From assembly GCA_964569085.1 (NCBI GenBank), contig CAZMTA010000009.1, positions 62,001 through 126,000 of the forward strand: a DNA stretch of 64,000 nt, written 5' to 3'. Position 1 is the stretch's first letter, and every line of letters starts with the position of its first letter. The translations under genes and the position numbers were made by a program. Positions 49,874 to 58,928 of this stretch are shown piece after piece. The notes under the pieces were generated by a model, which did not search any database, was not told where the DNA came from, and saw only the letters and a list, made by a program, of their open reading frames with translations. This stretch comes from JAJCZZ01 sp964569085 (GTDB lineage: Bacteria > Gemmatimonadota > Gemmatimonadetes > Longimicrobiales > Gaopeijiaceae).

Positions 49874-51112
49874 GTGATCCCGGTCCAGCGCAGAAAGACC
49901 GTTCCCGTGGACGTGGGCGGCGTCACCATCGGCGGCGACGCGCCCGTCGTGGTCCAGTCCATGACCAACACCGACACCGCCGACGTGGACTCCACCGTCG
50001 AGCAGGTGAAGCTCCTGGCCGACGCCGGCTCGGAGATCGTGCGGGTCACGGTGAACAACGACGAGTCGGCCCAGGCGGTCCCGGAGATCGTGGAGCGGCT
50101 GCGCACCGACGGCTACGACACGCCCATCGTCGGGGACTTCCACTACAACGGGCACATCCTGCTGACGAAGTACCCGGACGCGGCGGAGGCGCTGGCCAAG
50201 CTCCGCATCAACCCGGGGAACGTGGGCGCCAAGCGCCGCGACGAGAACTTCCAGCAGATCGTCGAGGTGGCCATCCGCCACGACAAGCCGGTGCGCATCG
50301 GGGTCAACTGGGGCTCGCTGGACCAGCGCCTCCTCACCGAGCTCATGGACGAGAACGCCGAGGCGGGCTCGCCCAAGAGCGCCGACGAGGTGCTCATGGA
50401 CGCCATGGTCGAGAGCGCGGTCCGCTCCGCCGCCCTGGCCGAGGAGACGGGGCTGGCCCACGACAAGATCGTCATCAGCACCAAGGTCTCCACGGTGCGG
50501 AAGCTCATCTACGTCTACCGGGAGATCGCGGCGCGCTGCGACTACCCGCTCCACCTGGGCCTGACCGAGGCCGGGCTCGGGAACAAGGGGATCGTGGCCA
50601 CCACCGCTGGCCTCGCGCCGCTCCTCCTCGAGGGCATCGGGGACACCATCCGGGTCTCGCTGACGCCCAAGCCCGGCGGGGACCGGGCCGAGGAGGTCCG
50701 CGTGGCCCAGCAGATCCTCCAGTCGCTGGAGATCCGCTCCTTCGAGCCCCAGGTGACCTCGTGCCCCGGGTGCGGGCGCACCACCTCGACCTTCTTCCAG
50801 GAGATGGCCGAGGACATCACCGGCTACATCCGGGACAACATGCCGGTGTGGCGGGACGCGTACCCGGGCGTGGAGGAGATGGAGGTGGCGGTCATGGGGT
50901 GCGTGGTGAACGGCCCCGGCGAGTCCAAGTACGCCAACATCGGCATCTCGCTCCCCGGCACCTTCGAGGAGCCCAAGGCCCCGGTCTACATCGACGGCGA
51001 GCACGCCACGACCCTCAAGGGCGAGGGCCTGGTGGAGGAGTTCAAGGGCATCCTCCTGGACTACATCGAGCGCACGTACGGCCGGAAGACGGCGGGAGCG
51101 GGCGCGGAGTAG
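49874..51112 (+). CDS. ispG: 4-hydroxy-3-methylbut-2-en-1-yl diphosphate synthase
   Basis: Reductively opens the cyclic diphosphate MEcPP in the non-mevalonate isoprenoid pathway using a 4Fe-4S cluster. The 412 residues have PVVVQSMTNTDTADVDST near the N-terminus, RINPGNVG, LGLTEAG, and the cluster ligands SCPGCGRTT plus MGCVVNGPGESKYANIG with its catalytic Glu. GTG 49874 is used; a TAGATT/TTGGAG promoter pair lies 60 bases upstream. It stands alone before the plug protein gene. Confidence 0.97.
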   Translation: MIPVQRRKTVPVDVGGVTIGGDAPVVVQSMTNTDTADVDSTVEQVKLLADAGSEIVRVTVNNDESAQAVPEIVERLRTDGYDTPIVGDFHYNGHILLTKYPDAAEALAKLRINPGNVGAKRRDENFQQIVEVAIRHDKPVRIGVNWGSLDQRLLTELMDENAEAGSPKSADEVLMDAMVESAVRSAALAEETGLAHDKIVISTKVSTVRKLIYVYREIAARCDYPLHLGLTEAGLGNKGIVATTAGLAPLLLEGIGDTIRVSLTPKPGGDRAEEVRVAQQILQSLEIRSFEPQVTSCPGCGRTTSTFFQEMAEDITGYIRDNMPVWRDAYPGVEEMEVAVMGCVVNGPGESKYANIGISLPGTFEEPKAPVYIDGEHATTLKGEGLVEEFKGILLDYIERTYGRKTAGAGAE

Positions 51113-51158
51113 GGAGGCCTGGAGCTCCACCTCCCCCCACCGCCCGCGTTCCTCTCCC

Positions 51159-53588
51159 GTGCGCCGTCCCTCCCTGTCCCGGCTCCACCGCGCCGGCCCG
51201 GCGCTGGCCTTCCTCCTGGCCTTCCTTCCGGGCTCCGCCGATGCCCAGGTGGAGGCCTCCCGCGATCCCTGGAACGAGCCGTTCTTCTACGCGGGCGTGT
51301 CCGGGGTCCGGCTGTCGGGGGCCCTGGCGCCCGACTGGAGCCTCGGCCCCCTCCGCACCGTGGGCGCCCAGGGCCCCGCGGGTCCGCTCTGGTTCTTCCT
51401 GGAGGTCGACGAGGGACGGTTCCTGGAGGTCCAGGGATCCAAGACGGCGGATCTCCTCAACGGCACCGCGGGACTCCTCCTCGGGGGAAGGGTGGGTGGG
51501 CTCCGCCTGGAGGGAGGCCCCCTGGTAGGCGTTCAACGCCTCGAAGGCGCGCACCTGATCCCGGGGGGAAGCGAGACGGAGCTGGTGCTCGGCGGGCGGG
51601 CCGTGGTCCGGAGCCCCACGTGGCGTGGCGTGCACGCGGCCGTGGTCGTGGACGTCCAGCGCGCGTTCTACCGGGAGCCGCTGGACGTGTCCCGCGTGTC
51701 CCTCCGCCTCGGGTGGGCGTCTCCCTTCCCGGAGGCGGTGCGCTCCGCGCTCGTCGGCGACGACGCCGGACGCGGGGCCCCGCCCCCGCCGACGTTCGAG
51801 GTGCTCCGCCGGGAGGACCTGGCCGACGCCGGCATCGTCGGGTGGGAGGAGCTGACGGCGGTGCTTCCAGGGTGGTCTTCCTGGGCCCCCAACGGGTCGG
51901 CCACACGGCTCGCACCTCCCGGCGGCGGTCACCCGGGGGCCGGACGGTGGCGGATCGTGGTGGACGGGATCGAGCTCCCGGTCCGGGGCGTCACCGGGGC
52001 CGCGCTGGATCGTCTCCCCGTCCCGCTGCACATGGTGGATTCCATCCGGGTCCACGACGGGCCGGGACTCCTGGACGGGCGGCCCACCGACCCGGGGGTC
52101 CTGGAGTTGTTCGTCCACGACCCCGCAGGCCCCATGGGGGGCCACGTGCGGGAGGCGGGAAACCCCCGGGGCGACCCCGGTCTGGCGGCCGGGGAGATGG
52201 CCGAAAACGTCGACCGGCTGGGGCGAAGCGAGGCCTCGTGGGCGGGGTGGGGTGGCCCGCACGGGGGCGTCGCGGTCAGCGCCGGCTACCACGATCGCTA
52301 CGTCCGGGAGCGGGAAGGACTTCTGCAGCTCCGCCGGGACCACCTGTTGATCGATCCGAGCGTGGTGGTCCACCGCCTGGCCGGGAGCGCGTGGGCCCGG
52401 TCGGGGCCGGCGGTGCACCGCGTTCGCTGGGGGCGGGTGGAGGGTCGGGACTACCCCCACCTGGACCCGCTCGGACGCGAGGTCATGAGTGATCACCAAC
52501 GGGACTGGGTGGGACTGTCGGGCCAGGTGGGGCTCGGGATGGAGCGGGCGGTCGAGTATGGCCTGGCGTGGGGCCGCCGGACGCTGGGGACCCTCCCGGG
52601 AGACACCACCGCGGCGCTCCTGGACTTCCGGGAGGAGGAGCTCGAGGGGCGGGTCACGGTGAGCCTGGGCGCCTGGACGGTGAGTGGGGTGGGCGCCCGC
52701 CGTCGGGCCACCGGCGGGCCCGATCTCGGGGACCCCACGCAGACCGAGGGGCGGCTCCGTGTCTCGACGACGGTGGCGGGCGTCGGCGTGTCCGGCGCCG
52801 CCGGACGGGCGGACGGCCGGACGGTGGGGGATCTCCTCCTGCAGCGGGCCGTCGTCCTACGCGGCGATACCGAGCTCCGCCTGACGGCGCATCTCGAGCG
52901 GGCTTCGGACACCGGGTTGGGCTCCCTCTGGAGCTGGGAGCGGCGAGGACTCGGGCTGGTGGAGCGGTACGGCCTGACGGGGAATCCCGAGGAGGCCGGG
53001 GCGCTGTGGCGTAGCCAGGGGGAGGCTCGTCTCGCGAGGCTCGGAACCCCCGACGGCGTGCGCTGGACGGCGGGCCTCAGGGTCGGACGGGACGGAGGGC
53101 TGGGCCGGACGGACCGCGGGGGCCGGGCGACGGACGTGCCCGTCGTGCGCGTGGTGTCCGGCGCATGGGCCGCCGGCTGGGGCGAGGTCCGCCTCGGGGA
53201 CGGCGACCTCCGGGGCGCCACCCGCCTGGATCTGGAGCTGGGAAGCCGGGGCGTCGAGGCGTGGAGGGACCTCCGGGCCCGTATCCCCGACGCCCGGCTT
53301 CGATCGACGGCCTCCTGGCGGCCCGCGCCGGGCCTCGTCCTTCATGGGACCGCCCGGGGTTGGACGGGCACCCGGTGGGACGCGCGCTGGAGCGAGGACG
53401 GGGCCCCGGTGAAGCTCCCGGCGTCGTTCACGGTGGACGTCGCGGCGCGGAAGACGGTGTGGGAGGGTCGTGGGTGGCTGGCGGTGCGGGTGGCCGATCT
53501 GCTCGATCGCGAGGCCGCGTCCCACCCCCTGGGCATCCCGCCGGCCATGCGCCTCAACCTGGAGGCCGGCGTCCGCTTCGGCGGGTGA
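51159..53588 (+). CDS. outer-membrane protein with TonB-plug-like domain, function unknown
   Basis: An 809-residue protein with a signal sequence (ending GSADAQ). Residues about 205-320 resemble a receptor plug: FEVLRREDLADAG, AVLPGWSSW, then IVVDGIELPVRG and IRVHDGPGLLDGRP. The rest is made of alternating Gly/aromatic/charged strands expected of a beta-barrel, ending in NLEAGVRFGG. The N-terminal 200 residues also look beta-rich and precede the plug, which is unusual. I see no siderophore or vitamin motif. A strong hairpin follows the stop. Confidence 0.75.
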   Translation: MRRPSLSRLHRAGPALAFLLAFLPGSADAQVEASRDPWNEPFFYAGVSGVRLSGALAPDWSLGPLRTVGAQGPAGPLWFFLEVDEGRFLEVQGSKTADLLNGTAGLLLGGRVGGLRLEGGPLVGVQRLEGAHLIPGGSETELVLGGRAVVRSPTWRGVHAAVVVDVQRAFYREPLDVSRVSLRLGWASPFPEAVRSALVGDDAGRGAPPPPTFEVLRREDLADAGIVGWEELTAVLPGWSSWAPNGSATRLAPPGGGHPGAGRWRIVVDGIELPVRGVTGAALDRLPVPLHMVDSIRVHDGPGLLDGRPTDPGVLELFVHDPAGPMGGHVREAGNPRGDPGLAAGEMAENVDRLGRSEASWAGWGGPHGGVAVSAGYHDRYVREREGLLQLRRDHLLIDPSVVVHRLAGSAWARSGPAVHRVRWGRVEGRDYPHLDPLGREVMSDHQRDWVGLSGQVGLGMERAVEYGLAWGRRTLGTLPGDTTAALLDFREEELEGRVTVSLGAWTVSGVGARRRATGGPDLGDPTQTEGRLRVSTTVAGVGVSGAAGRADGRTVGDLLLQRAVVLRGDTELRLTAHLERASDTGLGSLWSWERRGLGLVERYGLTGNPEEAGALWRSQGEARLARLGTPDGVRWTAGLRVGRDGGLGRTDRGGRATDVPVVRVVSGAWAAGWGEVRLGDGDLRGATRLDLELGSRGVEAWRDLRARIPDARLRSTASWRPAPGLVLHGTARGWTGTRWDARWSEDGAPVKLPASFTVDVAARKTVWEGRGWLAVRVADLLDREAASHPLGIPPAMRLNLEAGVRFGG

Positions 53589-53621
53589 GGGCGGCAGACG
53601 AGGAAGGGACCCCACGAAGAA

Positions 53622-53656
53622 ACGGCCCCGCGGGCGACATTCGCCCGCGGGGCCGT
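53622..53656. terminator. perfect hairpin between the plug protein and PKD lipoprotein genes
   Basis: A 16-bp perfect stem (53622-53637 with 53641-53656) and a 3-base loop, between two convergent genes. It can serve both; there is no T-run. Confidence 0.75.
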
Positions 53657-53682
53657 CCCGTTCGAGGGAACCAGGTTCCGGG

Positions 53683-55722
53683 CTAGGGCTTCTTGCCCTT
53701 CCCGCCGCCCTGGGAGTGGGGCACCGTGACCTCGCCGGTCACGGTGGAGACGTTGCCGTCGGCGTCGGAGGACGTGACCTCGATCGTGTAGATCCGACCG
53801 TCCCCGTTGCCCGACCGCTCGGCGCGGAGCTGGAGGCTCCACGTCCCGTCGTCCGCCTGGACGAGCATCCAGTCGGGATCGGTCGAGCCGTCACCCGGCC
53901 CGTCGATGGGCTCGTTGCTCGACACCGTGAAGCCGAGGGCGTCGGGCGTGACCCCGGCGTCGCAGGCGTCGGCCACGGTGATGCCGGTCGCCACGGTCAC
54001 CATCTTGTGGTTCGGTGCCCACAGCGTCGTGGTGGTGAGGTCGAACGAGATCTCCGGGGCGACCGTGTCCTCGACGACGATCACGACCACGTCGTGCGCC
54101 GTGGCGCCCTCGTCGTCGGTGACGACCAGGGTCACCTCGTGGGTGCCCTTGGTGAGGACGACGGCGGGGGAGGCCCCGCTGGCGAGGGCGCTGCCGCCCA
54201 GCGTCCACTCCCAGCTCACCACCGAGCCGTCCACGTCGCCGGAGGCCGTCCCGTCCAGCGAGACCTCCGTGCCGCCGGCGGCGCAGTCGGTGCACTCCAG
54301 CGTCTGGTCCGCGCCGGCGTCCGCCGTGGGCGCGGCGTTGAGGACCGTGACGACCACCTGGTCGCTGTCGGTGGCGCCCTGGTCGTCGGTGACGGTCAGG
54401 GTGAAGGTGTGGCTCCCCAGACCGAGCGAGACGGTCGGAGCGGCTCCGGATGCGGCGATCCCGGTGTCCGAGAGCCAGGCGTAGTCCACCAGGCTGCCGT
54501 CCGGATCGTGGGAGCCCGTCCCGTCCAGCGAGACGGCGGCGTCCCCGGGGGCGGTCCGGGTCACGCTCCGGTCCGCTCCGGCGTCGGCCGTCGGCGGGGC
54601 GTTGAGGACCTCGGTCCACTCCATGGTGACGCGCGTCGAGGTCTGGACCACGCCGATGTCGTCGGTGAAGCTGGCGCGGATGCCGTCCACGCCCGTCGCG
54701 GTCCCGACGTAGCTGAACGTGGCCTGCCCCGAGGCGTCGGTGACGCCGGTCCCGGTGGTGCCGGCGTGGGGTCCGTCGTCGACGGAGAAGGTCACGGTGC
54801 GCCCCACGTCGGGGCTGCCGTCCGCGGTGATCGCGGCCGTGACCGTGTGGCTGGTCCCGACCTCACCGCTGCTGGAGAGGGGCGTCAGCTCGATGTCGCT
54901 GATGACGACCAGGCCCTCGCCTCGGGCGAGGATGTAGGGAATCCCCTTGGTGCCGTCGGGTGCCGTGTAGTACGCGCCCACGTTCCTGCCGATGGCCAAC
55001 ACCTCGAAGTCGGCCGGCCAGGAGTCGAACCCGTTGTGGACGGAGCAGCCCCAGTTGGAGAGGACCGCGCTGGTGATCCCGTCCAGGGCGGGGTGCGAGG
55101 CCGTCTTGTAGGCGTCGTTGAAGCAGCCGAGCTGACCGCGGGCCGTGAAGTTCCCCAGGTCGCTCAGGCCGTCCAGGACCGGAACGGCCGTCCCCGGCGA
55201 GGCGAAGTGGTAGTAGCAGCTCGTCGTGATGTAGGCGCCGGTCCGGCCGGCGGCGTCCACCGCGAACTCGATCCCCTTCCGGGTCACGGCCTGTCGGTTG
55301 TGGAGGGCGGGGTCCGTGCCGATGACGATCACGTTCCCGTTCACGACCGGGCCCCAGGTGCCGGCGTTCCCCTGCGCCGCCGAGATGGCCGCGGTGCTCA
55401 CCTGGCAGTTGGGATCGCCGATGACGAGAGCCTTGTAGGCCGCGAAGTCGCTGGCGGTGAGGCCGGCCCACTCGGTCGGGCTGGCGATGTCGAACGTCAG
55501 CCCGAGAAGGGCCACCGCCTGCGCCTCGTCGCTGTTGGCACCCCCGGACACGCTGGAGCCGAGGATGAGCACGTCCGCCCCGGTGTTGACCGCGAAGGAC
55601 GCCTCGGGCACGTCGAAGCCGTCCTCGGGCTCGAGGAGGTCCCCGGTGTCTCCACAGGCCGCCACGAGGACGACGAGGAGGGGGGCGAGGAGTCGGGAGA
55701 GCAAGGGTCTAGGGCCGGACAT
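53683..55722 (-). CDS. PKD/Ig-repeat surface lipoprotein
   Basis: A 679-residue protein with signal and lipobox (VAAC, Cys near 24). The N-terminal third (about 45-285) is an unrecognised domain with ADVLILGSSVSGGAN and ALVIGDPNC, perhaps ThuA/amidotransferase-like. A bacterial Ig-like (Big_1) domain follows (GRTVTFSVDDGPHAGTTGTG), then two PKD domains (NAPPTADAGADRSVT, NAAPTADAGADQTLE), and a final C-terminal domain. It ends in GGGKGKKP. ATG 55722 is chosen for the signal. Likely surface-exposed; the ligand is unknown. Coding is unusually Thr/Val/Asp-rich and less Arg-rich than its neighbours. Confidence 0.85.
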   Translation of the reverse strand: MSGPRPLLSRLLAPLLVVLVAACGDTGDLLEPEDGFDVPEASFAVNTGADVLILGSSVSGGANSDEAQAVALLGLTFDIASPTEWAGLTASDFAAYKALVIGDPNCQVSTAAISAAQGNAGTWGPVVNGNVIVIGTDPALHNRQAVTRKGIEFAVDAAGRTGAYITTSCYYHFASPGTAVPVLDGLSDLGNFTARGQLGCFNDAYKTASHPALDGITSAVLSNWGCSVHNGFDSWPADFEVLAIGRNVGAYYTAPDGTKGIPYILARGEGLVVISDIELTPLSSSGEVGTSHTVTAAITADGSPDVGRTVTFSVDDGPHAGTTGTGVTDASGQATFSYVGTATGVDGIRASFTDDIGVVQTSTRVTMEWTEVLNAPPTADAGADRSVTRTAPGDAAVSLDGTGSHDPDGSLVDYAWLSDTGIAASGAAPTVSLGLGSHTFTLTVTDDQGATDSDQVVVTVLNAAPTADAGADQTLECTDCAAGGTEVSLDGTASGDVDGSVVSWEWTLGGSALASGASPAVVLTKGTHEVTLVVTDDEGATAHDVVVIVVEDTVAPEISFDLTTTTLWAPNHKMVTVATGITVADACDAGVTPDALGFTVSSNEPIDGPGDGSTDPDWMLVQADDGTWSLQLRAERSGNGDGRIYTIEVTSSDADGNVSTVTGEVTVPHSQGGGKGKKP

Positions 55723-56094
55723 GGGGGCCTCCAGGGGGGAAGGACGCACGGAACGCATCGCGCCACGCTAGGCTCCGCACTCCGCGCCCGACATCGAACC
55801 TTGGTTGAGGGTCTCTACGACTTTCGATCAGGGGGGCGCCCTCGCCCGACGCGACCCCGGTCACCTGCTTGGAGCTCGGCGTGGACGGGGTGACCCCGAA
55901 GGAGGAGGCTGCCGCGACCCTCGTCGACGCCGGGGTGAAGGCCCACCTTTACCCTGTGTTCCGGAAGCTCGGCGTCTCGAATCGCGTGGAGCTCACGGGC
56001 CTGCCCCGGCATGGGCCCGGCCACGGGTTCCGGGGGTGTCCGTGGCGTCCGTGGGCTCGCGAGGCCTTCCCTCCTCTCGAACGAAACCGACGGG
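55723..56094. other. 372-base intergenic region containing a gene remnant
   Basis: Between divergent genes. Apart from the LuxR fragment at 55869-56003, I see no gene. No clear promoter pair was found. Confidence 0.55.
55869..56003 (+). pseudogene. remnant of a LuxR-type DNA-binding domain
   Basis: A 45-codon stretch reads ...VKAHLYPVFRKLGVSNRVEL..., which matches the recognition helix and C-terminal helix of LuxR/NarL-type regulators. The upstream half of the helix-turn-helix is shortened, with TPKEEAAATLVDAG directly before VKAHL, and no receiver or sensor domain is found in any frame upstream. It has no start with a ribosome site, and the frame continues beyond the domain through the next gene. 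It is probably the last piece of a decayed regulator. Confidence 0.6.
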
Positions 56095-57345
56095 ATGAAC
56101 GAGTCTCTGCTCCTGCCGCTGGCCATCGCCCTGGGTCTCGGGCTCCTGGTCGGGCTCCAGCGCGAGCACGCCGAGACGGGGATGGCCGGCATCCGCACCT
56201 TCCCCCTGGTCACCCTCTTCGGCGTCCTGGCCGGCGCGCTGGGGGAGGCGTGGGGCGCGTGGGTCCCGGCCGCCGGCGCCCTGGCGGTAGCCGCCTTCTT
56301 CGTCACCGCCAACGTGGCCCACATCCGGGGGGAGGACGAGCCCGACATCGGGCTGACCACGGAGATGGCGGGGCTCGTCATGTACGGCGTGGGGCTGGCC
56401 CTGGCCGCCGGCCTGACCGTGGCGGCCGTGGTCACCGGCGGCCTCGTCGCCGTCCTCCTGGAGGCCAAGGAGCGGCTCCACGGCCTCGTGGACGCCCTCT
56501 CCGACCGGGACGTGCGCGTCCTGTTCCAGTTCGTCCTGGTGGCGCTGGTGGTCCTGCCGGTCCTCCCGAACCGGGACTACGGCCCCTTCGAGGTGCTGAA
56601 CCCCTTCGAGATCTGGCTGATGGTGGTCCTCATCGTGGGGATCAGCGTCGGGGCGTGGGCGGCGTACCGGATCCTGGGGCGCAGGCGAGGGCTGGCGCTG
56701 ACCGGCCTCCTGGGCGGGCTCATCTCCTCCACGGCGACCACGGTGAGCTACGCCCGCCAGGCGCGGGAGGGCCATCCGGCGCCGGCAGCGGCCTTCGTCA
56801 TCGTGATGGCGTCGGCCATCGTCTTCCTCCGGGTCCTGGTCGAGGTGGCCGTGGTGGTGCCCGGGGCCTGGATCGAGGTGGCTCCGTCCATGGGCGTCAT
56901 GCTGGCCACCCTCCTCGTCATGGGGTGGCTCCAGTGGCGGAAGGTCGGCACGGGCCCGGGCGGGGCCGGTGCGCCCGACGAGCTGCACCGCGAGGCGCCC
57001 TCGGAGCTCCCGGCCGCCGTGGCGTTCGGGCTCCTCTACGCAGTGGTCCTCCTGGCCGTCGCCGCGGCCCGGGAGTACCTGGGCGAGGGCGGGCTCTACG
57101 CCGTCGCCTTCCTCTCGGGGCTCACCGACATGGACGCCATCACCCTCTCCACGGCCCAGCTCGTGCGCGCCGGCACGCTGGAGGTGGAGACGGCGTGGCG
57201 CGCGATCCTCATCGGCGGGATGAGCAACATCGCCTTCAAGGGTGGGGTGGTGGCCGTGGCGGGGGGGCGCGCCCTCCGGCGGCCCATCTTCACGGCCTTC
57301 GGGGTGTCGCTGGCGGTGGGAGGCGCGATCCTCCTCCTGGGGTGA
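56095..57345 (+). CDS. MgtC/SapB - DUF4010 family membrane protein
   Basis: A 416-residue protein with about eleven membrane segments. The MgtC-like N-terminus is ALGLGLLVGLQREH, with GIRTFPLVTLFGVLAG as the family signature. The C-terminal half is the DUF4010 part: LTGLLGGLISSTATTVSYAR and FLSGLTDMDAITLSTAQLV. ATG 56095 follows an imperfect GACGGG ribosome region and begins the first helix. The function (possibly magnesium-linked) is not proven for this type. It ends 16 bases before a convergent cytochrome c gene. Confidence 0.9.
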   Translation: MNESLLLPLAIALGLGLLVGLQREHAETGMAGIRTFPLVTLFGVLAGALGEAWGAWVPAAGALAVAAFFVTANVAHIRGEDEPDIGLTTEMAGLVMYGVGLALAAGLTVAAVVTGGLVAVLLEAKERLHGLVDALSDRDVRVLFQFVLVALVVLPVLPNRDYGPFEVLNPFEIWLMVVLIVGISVGAWAAYRILGRRRGLALTGLLGGLISSTATTVSYARQAREGHPAPAAAFVIVMASAIVFLRVLVEVAVVVPGAWIEVAPSMGVMLATLLVMGWLQWRKVGTGPGGAGAPDELHREAPSELPAAVAFGLLYAVVLLAVAAAREYLGEGGLYAVAFLSGLTDMDAITLSTAQLVRAGTLEVETAWRAILIGGMSNIAFKGGVVAVAGGRALRRPIFTAFGVSLAVGGAILLLG

Positions 57346-57361
57346 GGGGGCGCGTCCGGAC

Positions 57362-57844
57362 TCAGCCCTCCCGCGGCCCCGCGTCCACGCGCCGGAGGAA
57401 CTCCAGCACCGCCCGCGTCTCCACCGCATCGATCCCCCCGGGCACCATCATCTGGACCTGGTAGCGGATCTTCAGCGACTGGGCGGCGGGGTCCTCCCGG
57501 ACCATGGAGTCCGGGGCCAGGATCATGGCCTGGAGCCACGCCGGGCTCCGGCGCTCGGTCACCCCGGCCAGCTCGGGACCGATGGGGCTCTCCCCCCGGA
57601 CCGCGTGGCATGAGGCGCACTTGGCCCGGAAGAGCTCCGCGCCCAGGGAGGCCAGGGAGTCGTCCACGGGGTCTCCGGGCTCGGGCAGCTCCGCCCCGAC
57701 CCAGGGGGCCAGCGCCTCCGTGCGGGCCCGCTCCACCGCGCCGCGCCGCGCCCACCAGCCCACGACGGCCACCACGAGGAGCACGACGACGACGGCCATG
57801 GCAGGGGTGCCACGGCGGGGCGGGGTGGTCCGGAGGTCGGTCAT
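57362..57844 (-). CDS. membrane-anchored cytochrome c
   Basis: A 160-residue monohaem c-type cytochrome: one N-terminal membrane anchor (about 16-31), then the haem motif CASCH at 76-80, and the axial Met probably in QMMVPGG. It is a periplasmic electron carrier. The gene is convergent with the DUF4010 gene and lies downstream of the SGNH hydrolase on the same strand, 52 bases after it. The partner oxidase is not in the window; the dehydrogenase at 39-42 kb is a possible but unproven partner. Confidence 0.9.
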   Translation of the reverse strand: MTDLRTTPPRRGTPAMAVVVVLLVVAVVGWWARRGAVERARTEALAPWVGAELPEPGDPVDDSLASLGAELFRAKCASCHAVRGESPIGPELAGVTERRSPAWLQAMILAPDSMVREDPAAQSLKIRYQVQMMVPGGIDAVETRAVLEFLRRVDAGPREG

Positions 57845-57896
57845 GGGTGGAGGCGTACCCGGGCGGTGGGACGGGGTTCGCTCGACCGCGGGGGGG

Positions 57897-58640
57897 CTAC
57901 CGCCAGGCCGCCACCACCGAGTCGGCCACCGCCTGGAGGACGGGCGCGACGGCCGGGTCGAGGGCCACGCCGCGCCCTCCCCCGGCCGGCGCGTCCAGAG
58001 CGGCCGGGAGACCGGTGACGCGCTCGCCCAGGAGGGTCCCCACCACGACGTACGCGGCCAGGACGGTGCCCAGCTCGGAGGGGTGGAAGCCGTCGCCGCC
58101 GAGGGGATCGAGGCCCGGGCGCGCGGCGCGGAGCGCCCGGAAGGCCTCGCCTGCGGGGAGGAACCGCCCGTCCACCGAGTCCGCGGCCGCGGCGTAGGCG
58201 TCCCGCACCGCGTCCAGGGCGTCCCAGCGTCCCAGGGACGGCCACACCATGAGGAGCGCCGACCGCCCGCCCGCTTCCCGGACGACCTCGTCCAGCCGTG
58301 CGGCCCAGGCGGCGAGGTGCGCTCCATGCGAGGGCAGGGAGGAGGGGCCCTGCTGCAGCACCACCACGTCCGCCCCGGCCTCCCGGATCCGGTCCGCCAC
58401 CCCCAGGCCCCAGTGGTCCTCCAGGGAGACGTTGGGGTGGGCCACCATCGCCACCGACACCTCCAGGTCCAGCGCGGCCGCCACCGTACGCACGGTCCCC
58501 GGGAGGTCGTTGGCGTAGGTGAGGGAGTTTCCGACGAAGAGGATCCGGAGGCCCTCGCCCTGGAACGTCGGGGCGGTGGGCTCCTCGCCGGAGCACGACG
58601 CGGCGAGGAGCACGGCGAGGAGGTGGGGGAGGCGGAGCAT
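57897..58640 (-). CDS. SGNH/GDSL-type hydrolase lipoprotein
   Basis: A 247-residue protein with signal and Cys16 (AASCSG), so it is probably a lipoprotein. The SGNH blocks are FVGNSLTYAND (Ser nucleophile), VVLQQGPSSLPS, and DGFHPSELGTVL (Asp-His). It is an esterase or lipase by family; the substrate is unknown. ATG 58640. It is divergent from the RND efflux operon over 288 bases. Confidence 0.9.
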   Translation of the reverse strand: MLRLPHLLAVLLAASCSGEEPTAPTFQGEGLRILFVGNSLTYANDLPGTVRTVAAALDLEVSVAMVAHPNVSLEDHWGLGVADRIREAGADVVVLQQGPSSLPSHGAHLAAWAARLDEVVREAGGRSALLMVWPSLGRWDALDAVRDAYAAAADSVDGRFLPAGEAFRALRAARPGLDPLGGDGFHPSELGTVLAAYVVVGTLLGERVTGLPAALDAPAGGGRGVALDPAVAPVLQAVADSVVAAWR

Positions 58641-58928
58641 GGCGGGCTCGGGGCGGAGGGGGTGTCGCTCCTCATACGCCGGGCGGCGGCGGGGCTGACC
58701 GGGGAGGGCAGGCGGGGACGGGGCGAGGCCCCCGGGGCCATGGCCGCGCCCCGGTGTCCGCCTAGGTTGCGATCCCCCCTGCGGGAGCCGACTCTGTCGG
58801 GACGGGGGGGAGGGGGGCAACCCCCGGGCGGAGACGCGACATCCGAGAGCCCGGACGGCGTAGGGCTCCAGGGGGGTGGGCGGCCGGATCCCGCCCGACG
58901 CCCCATCGAACCGAAACGCGAGGAATCC

